Shown here: piece after piece, positions 56,233 through 64,000 of the stretch
Position numbering within the stretch: the stretch's first letter is position 1
How the letters are laid out: every line of letters begins with the position of its first letter
NCBI GenBank assembly: GCA_948567375.1
Contig: OX419760.1
Coordinates: forward strand, 11,904,001 to 11,968,000
Length of the DNA stretch: 64,000 bases
Direction of reading: 5' to 3'
Source of the DNA: Lunularia cruciata
Lineage: Eukaryota; Streptophyta; Marchantiopsida; Lunulariales; Lunulariaceae
Notes under the pieces: model-generated
Seen by the model: only the letters and a program-made list of their open reading frames with translations
What the model was told of the DNA's origin: nothing
Databases searched by the model: none
Made by a program: the position numbers and the translations under genes

Positions 56233-57499
56233 CTTTATTGCCCCTTTTCCTAGTGCTTTAGGTTCTTCTTCCTCTTTTGCATTTTCGGTGCATTTGTATT
56301 CCTTTTCTTCAGGATATTTTATTTTCTTCAGGATATTTTATTAGGCAGTTGGCCAATTATTAAAATTACATGGGGATTGTACTTATCGAGGTTTTGCATT
56401 CAACTAGAAATTATATTAATGGAACTCAGTGTTACACTATACAACTGTATGGTGTGTGAAGTCCTATTGTCAACCTGAGGGTCGGTTACATCTTTCTGGG
56501 CTTCATTTCGATAACTGAAATGAAAGCAAAGCAACAAATGTAAGCCGGGAATGACCTGTGGTTGCAACGGACCACGGTCTGGTCAAGGATGGTTAAGACA
56601 TGTCCCCGTACATCGGAAGACGGAAAAGGAGACTGGAAGAACCCTTCGATCTAAGGGGGGTTTAAGGATCTAGGCCTCGAGGACATCGCATTACTAAGTG
56701 ACAAGGTTCCTATAGATCGGAAGTGACACTAACGTATTAGTTTCGATCTGCATGAACGAGTTTGACTGAAAAGTAGGATTATTGTCCGCTCTATATCAAT
56801 GACTTTGACTGGGGCGTGCGCCAATGCAAAATAATGTTCTTTCCGGAAGTAAAAAAAAGAATTTTGGAAGTCTGTAAACTCAGGCAAGATGCGCAGTGGA
56901 AATATACCATTTTTTACGGGTACCCATACAAGAAGGGTTTCAAATACTCGTAAAGCTTTGATAGCTTTGACTCGTAAAGCGGACTTTGTAACGCTTTGAC
57001 TCGTAAAATCATCATCATTTATTGTTGTGCAAAATTATCCGTCTTGCTTTCGCCTACTGGGTCATGTAAAGGTGACCTATTCATTATACGGGCTTATGGG
57101 AAGTGTTTTACGGACAGTAAAATCTTGTTACTTCCATTGCGCATCTTTGAAGAGTTTACTTCCACTGCACATTTTTACTGAGTTTACAGACTTCTATAAA
57201 GTTACAAAAATTGTCTAGGAATCTTATGGATACCCGTAAGCTTTTCTATTGGAAGCTTACCTTACCGAACAATTTCATGCAAGTGTGTTGTTTGCTTTTA
57301 GTTTAAATTATTTACTCATTGCTTTTCTCGATATGTGAAGTGTCAAAGGTACCCCTCTCACTCTCATACTTTTTAATATATTTTAGATAGTGTGTGTCAT
57401 TGCTCTACAGGGAACAATAGTTGGTGCATGTAATCCAAACGGGAGTAATCACATTAGATGATATTTTTTTTATGTTCCAATTGGGTATAATATGCATAA
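56233..57499. other. unassigned, low-copy-looking DNA
   Basis: A short direct repeat 'ttcttcaggatattttatt' occurs at about 56,308-56,343, and 'ctcgtaaag' with 'gctttgactcgtaaa' words recur at 56,948-57,010. No coding domain is seen. Confidence 0.4.
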
Positions 57500-57630
57500 C
57501 TCTCGGATATTTTAGGTGCATTAGGGCAAATTTCTCATATAGACTCTATTGGGATTTAACCCCATGTTACATTTTTTATCTCCCCTTGTACACTTGATCT
57601 TGATGGGGTCTTTAATCCTTAGTTTTTAAT
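57500..57630 (+). repeat. R5 repeat: LINE-like 3' tail fragment
   Basis: Words 'ttttaggtgcattagggcaaa', 'ttctcatat' and 'tgatggggtct' match, in the opposite orientation, 14,110-14,215. Confidence 0.55.
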
Positions 57631-58454
57631 AAGCAGCCGCCTTTTTCTGCTTTTATATCTTTGATCATGGATTCACCCCGTACTTGGCTAATTTGAGTAT
57701 CTGGACGTGCTAGCTTTTACAGTATTACTTCTCCTGATGTGCACAAGGTGAAAACAATCCGCAAATTGTTACCCCATATCTTGTCCGGACGTGCCACCGG
57801 CAAAGTGACGGTCACATATGACGGCGGAAGATAACGTCGCAGACAAAACGATCGATGGCCATCCATTGTTCGTTTTCACCTAAAGTCCATGTGCTTTCAC
57901 TTCGCGACAAGATTAAAGCAGGATACATAACACCATCGATTATTAGAAGAAATTTGACACAGTATTCAAGAGCATAGTTTTTACTTGTGTCAGTCTCGAA
58001 TTGACAGGCGGTTTTGTTGCTGGCGACTTTGATATTGGAGATATATTAACGCTGTCCTCGAGGAAACAACGAGACTTTTTCAGATTCGCTAATAAATGAG
58101 TAAAGTAAAATGAGAATTAAACCGGCGTTAAACTCTCGCCCGCGATGCGTAATGACATCTAGATAGATTATAAGGTAGGGATAGCGCGGATCCTTTTCCT
58201 TCCGATCGGAAACTTTCTCTAGGGAGATCGAGTTTCTTGTGCAAATTCCCCATAAATTCACTAGAGGTCATTTTCGATAGGTCTGGGAGATTTGTCAAAC
58301 TCACGAACTAACCACTTCACACTTGCAAAATATTCACCCCTTCACGCGAGTTTTAAGTGTGTTTAATGCCTTCAATTGTTTATGACCCTATATCTCCTTT
58401 TATGTACTCCCTACTACTTTTCATTGTAGACCTTATTATTTGCATAGCTAGGCT
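57631..58454. other. unassigned DNA, locally CpG-richer
   Basis: From 57,770 to 58,210 CpG dinucleotides are visibly more frequent than elsewhere ('ggcggaagataacgtcgc', 'ctctcgcccgcgatgcg'). The rest of the window is poor in them. That would fit host low-copy sequence under weaker methylation. I see no coding domain. Confidence 0.35.
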
Positions 58455-58545
58455 ATCTTTTGTCTCTCCCTTGTATGGCTTGAGGGGTCTTCCCATTTTT
58501 CATGTGTTTGACTTGGTCACTTTTTTCTCTATTTTTCCTTTTTAT
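58455..58545 (+). repeat. R5 repeat: LINE-like 3' tail fragment
   Basis: 'ttttgtctctcccttgtatgg', 'gtcttcccat' and 'catgtgttt' followed by 'ttggtcac' match the reverse complement of 13,975-14,180. An A-rich stretch follows at 58,558. Confidence 0.5.
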
Positions 58546-59590
58546 TTACATATTTCTATAAAAAAAGAAAAAAATTTCACTACGAGTAGCATCATTACAT
58601 TTTCTAATTTACTCTGTCATTAGAGAATTTTAAATAGGTGTAATAATTCCTATAAAAAAAATAATTTTCATTATTATTTAAAAATGGAATTGATTATATA
58701 TAGCCGCTCTCTTATGCCATGTGTTATATGGTACCAATTAAAGAATTTTTAAATGTATATTGTAACCTATGAGAGTAAATAAGTCCGGGCTTCTATCCAT
58801 TTGTGTACGAGTACTTCGGCTCCGAAGTACTCTTGTGTGTGTATATTTATATATAGGCAATTGAATTTTCATAGGCTTCGGTCTTGAGTGATAAACTGAA
58901 TATTTCATCGAAGCAAAACATGCTTTGATTTTCCACTTCCATTACGTCTGATTTGCACTTAAAAGTCAGGAACTAATCTTATGAATAGAAATAACCACCT
59001 TGGTGGCTTGAGTGAGATTCAGCCTCATACGTAGAGAGTATAGTTTCTTGCTCATCTAACTTATGGCTCCTCCTTCTATAAATACATAGCCTGAAATCGA
59101 TTTCTTTTGATCTAAACCTTTGCCAAGATTAAAATCCAATGTTCCACAAAAAAAATTTCCAATTTGCATTGTATGTGACTGCCAATTCCAATCCATATTT
59201 TGAATATTTGATCATTCTTTTTGGGCACAAATGGTCTCTTCTAGGATTAGACTTTTATATGCTTAGTAGGCCCACAGCATAAGCAAGATCCGTCCTTGTA
59301 TCTACATATGTGAGTTTCAACCAAATGAATACATGGCATTAATGCTATTCCTCCTTTCTTAAGTTCAGGTGCATTTTTCTCATCTTGAAATTTCCAAATA
59401 ATTTTGACTGAATGTAAAGTGATTGAGATAACAAAGAGTCCTTATAACTCCATCCCTTGTGATAAAAATAGAGAGTAAATAGCTAGCCCTTGAGTCACTC
59501 ATCTCTAACCTTGCATTTAACTTCTTCTTCTTCATAATCATATTCATCATTGTTGTAATTTTGTTGAAGAAGATGAGAGTGACATATATA

Positions 59591-59595
<5 letters not shown>
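58546..59595. other. unassigned AT-rich DNA
   Basis: Contains a perfect 11-bp inverted repeat with a 2-base loop at 58,809-58,832 (GAGTACTTCGG/CCGAAGTACTC). No coding domain is seen. Confidence 0.4.

Positions 59596-59672
<77 letters not shown>
59596..59672. repeat. (AT)n microsatellite
   Basis: About 77 bp of uninterrupted AT dinucleotides. The Ile/Tyr open frame across it is an artefact. Confidence 0.97.
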
Positions 59673-59674
<2 letters not shown>

Positions 59675-59689
59675 AATCATATAAGACTA

Positions 59690-61200
59690 ATTTCTCTCCT
59701 GAAATAGCCATGATGATCAGAAGTGCTCCTTGTCTAGCCAAAAGAAACTAAGTAGCCATCATATTTCTCATACCTGCACTTGATGTTTGTTTTTGTCCAT
59801 GAATTTATTTCTTGAGAAAACATATTTTGCTTTCTTACACTTTGTAAATAAATTACTGTAGCTGCTTCTTGTATATTTTTTCCTTGAGATCTCTTTTAAG
59901 AAAACAAACTTCACATAGGTTTGTTTATTTCCCAGATTCTCATATTTTTTATTGCCATCAAATACCTTATTGAATTAAATCTGACCATTGGAGAGTAAGG
60001 CTCATTAAAATCAATACCTTGTCTTTGATTTTATATTTTAGTTACAAGCCTAAATTTTGGACCTCTCAATTCCTCCCACTGAATCTTTTTTATATTAGAT
60101 ACCCACTTCTGCCCAATGGCCTTTATCTCCTTTTGGTAAGTCAGTGCATATCTATGTTTTATTCTTCAATACAATATCTAACTTAGAAACCATCCACTCT
60201 GTGGAATGCTCAACCTAAGTAGCCTCCTCAAAGATTAGAACTTCATCTCCTCGGGCAATATTTGAGACAAATTTATAGTAATCATTTAAATCTTCTTGAA
60301 GATATATTGAGCATTGGAGACCTCCATGGTTAGCTTGATGCTTCCCCTTTTCTTCTTCTCCCATAAAGATTTCTTGAAATGGATGTTCAAAATCTTGCTC
60401 TCTATTTTCTCCATGCAATGTAGGTTCTCCAATAGGTGAAATATCTCTCCAAGGGATTTCTTGTATAGAAAATATCGGTAAATATATTTAAACTAATTTG
60501 ATTAAGATCAAATATTTTTTATCTTAAAGATCAAAATTTGCCTCAACACCTAATAATCACTTCCAAATAGTCTTCCTGAGAAATATTAGGCTCCTTCCCA
60601 CTATATACCTATTGTGGTGTTTTTCCTTGAATTATACTTGTGGGTCTCCTATTCCTCATATAGGTTGCTTTCTTGATTGATGGAGCACCAAATAATTTAC
60701 AAATAATTTTCTCTAGGAGCATTGTAAGTGTTCTCTCTACAAGGGTCTTCTTCATTCTTTTGGCAACTTCATTTTCCTTACTCGATGCTGAAACTTCTAA
60801 GTTGATGCCTTATTTNNNNNNNNNNNNNNNNNNNNNNNNNNNNNNNNNNNNNNNNNNNNNNNNNNNNNNNNNNNNNNNNNNNNNNNNNNNNNNNNNNNNN
60901 NNNNNNNNNNNNNNNNNNNNNNNNNNNNNNNNNNNNNNNNNNNNNNNNNNNNNNNNNNNNNNNNNNNNNNNNNNNNNNNNNNNNNNNNNNNNNNNNNNNN
61001 NNNNNNNNNNNNNNNAAAGCTTTCCGTCATAGTCATAGGTGTCCAATATAGAAGATGTATAACTCTCAATTAAAAATTGTATGTAGGAGTTCATTAAGTG
61101 TCTCTCTCATCAACTTGAACTCCAATAGAAGTGAGGTTACAGAGATCACTTTAAATCTTGAAGATAATTCTCCATAGTTTCTCCTTTCTTTTTAAAATTA
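59690..61200 (-). pseudogene. Ty1/copia polyprotein relic, interrupted by an assembly gap
   Basis: On the minus strand from 61,200: a gag segment KGETMENYLQDLKVI (about 61,140-61,190). After the gap comes an integrase part with TLVERTLTMLLEKII (60,690-60,760), YMRNRRPTSIIQGKTP and SGKEPNISQEDYLEV (60,550-60,660). Then an RT N-terminal segment ALTYQKEIKAIGQKWV lies at 60,090-60,145. Order and motifs are those of Ty1/copia elements. It has many stops and is dead. Confidence 0.7.
60816..61015. other. assembly gap of 200 N
   Basis: Exactly 200 ambiguous bases; the size is probably a placeholder. Confidence 1.
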
Positions 61201-61388
61201 ATAAATATTTATTATATATATATTTATATATTTATATATAATATTTTGCATTTATTTAATTTTTTGGATAATATAGTATTTTACTTATACAAATCCAAAT
61301 AATTAACTCACAAACTCAACACAAAGAGCCTATACACACAACACATAGAGCCATGGGCATTATATAATTTGGAGGTATTTCTTCCTCT

Positions 61389-61389
<1 letters not shown>

Positions 61390-61484
<95 letters not shown>
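61390..61484. repeat. (AT)n microsatellite
   Basis: About 95 bp of AT dinucleotides. A shorter interrupted AT stretch lies at 61,205-61,245. Confidence 0.97.
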
Positions 61485-61486
<2 letters not shown>

Positions 61487-62080
61487 AAAATACAACTTAA
61501 CTTAATGAGTCTAAGTCTTGTTGCTTGATCCAAACAAAGGTCCTATATCCATCAATCTCTTAGGTCTGATTTCTTACAAAGTAACATAATTCTCTTTAGG
61601 TTAATATTAATAAGGTGATCAATCACATGAAGTTCATTCGTTGGTCATTCTAGATAGTGATTGCTATGATAATTTACTCTAAAATATAAATTTCAAATAT
61701 ATAAAGCCCAAAAGTCTCAAAGAGTCAAATGGCTAGTAAATCTATAAAAAAAATACATTTGTATCTAACCAATCTATAATATACTATTTTGGTGTGAACT
61801 AATATCTATCATATATCTACAGAAGCTAAACACTCAATTTCCAATAAGGCAAAAAATTCTATATCATAATCTGATGACTAACTATGATCTCCTTATAAGA
61901 AATACACTCAAGAAAACCATCATGCTCATATTCAACCTTTCCCATAATAATGTGCTATGGTGCCCATATGTTTGCAAAATTTAGTCTTTTTGATCAAATC
62001 ATTCTTATTTATAAAGATGTGGCCAAATAATTTATTGGTTAGACAAGAAACCTTGTTAGTGAGGGAGTTATTTGTAATAG
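61485..62080. other. no feature recognised
   Basis: AT-rich sequence without a domain or a repeat shared with the rest of the window. Confidence 0.4.
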
Positions 62081-62081
62081 G

Positions 62082-62205
62082 GTCACAATAGGAAGATGCT
62101 TGAATGGAAGGAGTATGAAGCTGAGGGTATTTTTCCAGAATAACATCACAATATGAAGAAGTTTGAATGGAGGGAGTACAAAGTTGAGGGTATTTGGCCA
62201 AAAGG
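62082..62205. repeat. direct repeat, unit about 62 bp, two copies
   Basis: Both units contain 'tgaatgga.ggagta', 'gttgagggtattt' or 'gctgagggtattt', and 'tcacaata'. On the minus strand they encode a repeated YPQL(C/H)TPSIQ(T/A)SSYCD segment within a 133-codon open frame (61,932-62,333). No family is recognised. Confidence 0.7.
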
Positions 62206-62539
62206 ATTCGTGTAAGACAGGGTCGAAGGGTGGTTAGATGCATAGAATACAGGCTAGAGGCCCTTATACCTGAAGTCCTTTGTTCTTGGAGACCATACAA
62301 AAATTTAAATGTGCTACCACCTAAACTAAGCATTGCTGCAAGTGACTGTTAACATTCAAGAAGATTGTTTACATTTTGCAAAGGCCTTGCATGTATGAAG
62401 GTGAATGCTCAAGGAATGTTTTGCATGTGCGGAAATGTATAACTCATCAAATGCATGAAAAGTAAAGAGAAGGATGACTTGCCATCCACCATAGACTTTG
62501 CATGTGCAACGGGTGAGCGCACACCCACTACTCAACCTC

Positions 62540-63290
62540 CAAATGACTAAGAGAGATCAAGCATTTTTACTATAAAACCAAGTGCAAATGACCAATTTCA
62601 CTTTCCATAGAAGAAAATTTGTCTTTAGAGTCAATTGAGTGAAATTCCTTGAAGCTCAGTAGGCATTTATAGTATTCATTGTCTTTGGAGTGATCTAACA
62701 TTTTGAGTAATCTTAGCTTTTTCACCCACCTTCTTCCACACCTAATAGCCAACATGGTCTTACCTCCCATAAATTATAGAAAGGTCCCCAAAGCTATCTT
62801 TTGGGTACCAATAGTCAAAAAATGTGCTATCCATTGCAAAGCCAAAGTCATCTAGAGCAAGCATTTGAGGATCTTGCTCTAGAGTTGGGATTTGAGTGAC
62901 TTCACCATCATTTATGAAATAAAATGGAATATGAAGAAGACTTTGGGAAACTTGAGAGGAAAATGATGGATTACCCAAAATAAGTTGAATTATCAAACTA
63001 AGAAAATGACTGGTATTGTAGGAAAAAGTAGGCATGGAGTAGAGTGATCTTGAGTGGAGTGCAATTGAGGCAATGCCTTGACAAATCTGTGAGGAATTGT
63101 CATGTTGGTACTATTCTGCATTTGTGATCACAATGTTGGATTGATGCAAAATAATTTTGATTGAGGAAGTTGTGCCTTCAATGGAAGGGTGGAACACAAT
63201 TCCAAGGTGAAGTCACTTCATGGCAAAGTAGCCTTCTTTGGGAACATTGAATCATCACAATCAAGATTTTTTTGGGAAGAAATAAAAAAA
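62540..63290 (-). repeat. R4 repeat, copy 2 (inverted)
   Basis: The reverse complement matches 44,430-44,990 in part, best over 62,980-63,260. It lies directly upstream of a gag-like gene, as copy 1 does, but in the opposite orientation relative to that gene. Confidence 0.55.
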
Positions 63291-63399
63291 TCCAAGGCCC
63301 CGTGTACAGAAATTGTAAAGTCATTTCCAGCCTTTGGCCTTGTTTCCTTTGGATCCATAGGCACATAGTGCACAGGTAGCATGTTTGGGCAAGATTGAA

Positions 63400-64000
63400 T
63401 GGGTTTATGGGTCTTATCTAGTTAAGCCTAAGCTTAAGCCGCACTTCAATAAATTGTGTAACCAAGCCATGTATCCTTTCTGCCAGAGCTCTTGGACCAG
63501 TGACCCCAATAAGAGCATTCAACTAGACCAAAGAACATTGGAAGATGGTACTCGGCCAAAATGTAGGACCATTAGAAGTGATGCCATTAGACGCAAAGTT
63601 TTTGAATGGGGAGCTGATTAATGAGATTGAAGCAACATTCAATGATAAAAGGTCAAAGAATAATGGGTGGAGAGTTGGCAATCGTAAAGATCTAGCTTGG
63701 AGTACAATGAAGGAAATTATGAAATTGTTTAATCCAAAGCAAATGACCTACCTGACCAACAGCAAGGCTGTTTCTTTTGCCTACATGTATCAAGGGGAGG
63801 TAGTAAATGGGGCATAGATGTTTTATTGGCATGCAAGAATTTTGCACAAAGATTTTGTGCTGGAAGGAGGAGTGATCTATTTGGCTCTATTGCCATTTAT
63901 TTCTACATGAGGAAAATTTACTTACCAAGGAGGAGCACAAGTAGTTCCCTAGCAGCTTTCACCCCACTTGCTACTTTGTATTGCAACCCAAAAGAAACTC
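63400..64000 (+). pseudogene. gag-like gene relic, homologue of 45,595-46,110
   Basis: From about 63,570: FLNGELINEIEATFNDKRSK, WRVGNRKDL, MKLFNPKQMTYLTNSKAVS and FAYMYQGEVVNGA align with the globular domain at 45,630-45,850 (VRDAFSSKRTKNG, VMKHQAVFFHKLFAGEPINWA). A stop follows at 63,815 and further stops near 63,909. It runs off the right edge. The family is unknown; it would be the structural protein of an LTR-type element. Confidence 0.55.

Noticed and set aside
59495-59680. Open frame of Ile-Tyr repeats on the minus strand
   Set aside because: It is only translation of the AT microsatellite.
60673-61094. Open frames across the N gap
   Set aside because: They are produced by 200 ambiguous bases.
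1-64000. CRISPR arrays, operons or bacterial features
   Set aside because: The window is plant nuclear DNA of nested retroelements; no short spaced repeats of CRISPR type were seen.

Overview
The window is 64 kb of plant nuclear DNA made almost entirely of decayed, nested retroelements. It is AT-rich. I recognise no complete host gene, rRNA, functional tRNA gene or CRISPR array. The mixture is Ty3/gypsy chromoviruses, LINE-type reverse transcriptase relics, a PIF/Harbinger relic, a Ty1/copia relic and gag-only families. Together with deep nesting, old decay and a DNMT3-type methyltransferase carried by an element, it suggests a large non-angiosperm plant genome, perhaps a conifer. That assignment is an inference.

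Layout. 1-2,480: minus-strand charged/coiled-coil gag-like relic with an LTR-like repeat (here called R3). 2,481-7,779: mostly unrecognised sequence, with a ~178-bp tandem duplication and two small hypothetical reading frames. 7,780-9,971: a 2.2-kb non-coding TG...CA element (R2) with a CCGG target duplication. 10,515-11,801: Harbinger transposase relic. 13,975-16,070: LINE-like reverse transcriptase relic, minus strand. 16,071-43,737: one old chromovirus (copy A) expanded to 27.7 kb by four insertions. These are a methyltransferase element on the minus strand (ME2, 18,915-28,606), an R2 copy on the minus strand (29,741-32,118), a ~0.7-kb unknown insert (32,222-32,907), and a better preserved methyltransferase element on the plus strand (ME1, 33,398-43,316). 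43,755-47,420: R3 LTR, R4 repeat and a gag-like gene relic. 47,405-48,420: gypsy pol fragment, minus. 48,435-53,045: second chromovirus (copy C). 53,144-53,825: R3 LTR. 53,860-56,232: LINE-like RT relic, plus. 56,233-64,000: unrecognised low-copy-looking DNA, a copia relic around a 200-N gap, two long AT microsatellites, an inverted R4 copy and the start of another gag-like gene.

The outstanding content is the ME family. It is a Ty3/gypsy-type element with the order gag, two CCHC knuckles, aspartic protease, DNMT3-like cytosine-C5 methyltransferase, reverse transcriptase, RNase H, DDE integrase and a C-terminal PHD finger. Its ends are unusual. The left end carries only a ~448-bp terminal unit. 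The right end carries a 106-bp block, the terminal unit, then the 106-bp block again. This is a split direct-repeat arrangement, yet the element encodes a DDE integrase and both copies are bounded by 4-bp target duplications. Both copies share stop codons, including one directly after the methyltransferase catalytic Pro-Cys. The source was therefore either already defective and mobilised in trans, or it used stop-codon readthrough. The R2 elements share terminal bases, the 4-bp duplication size and a leader motif with ME, and may be its non-autonomous relatives.
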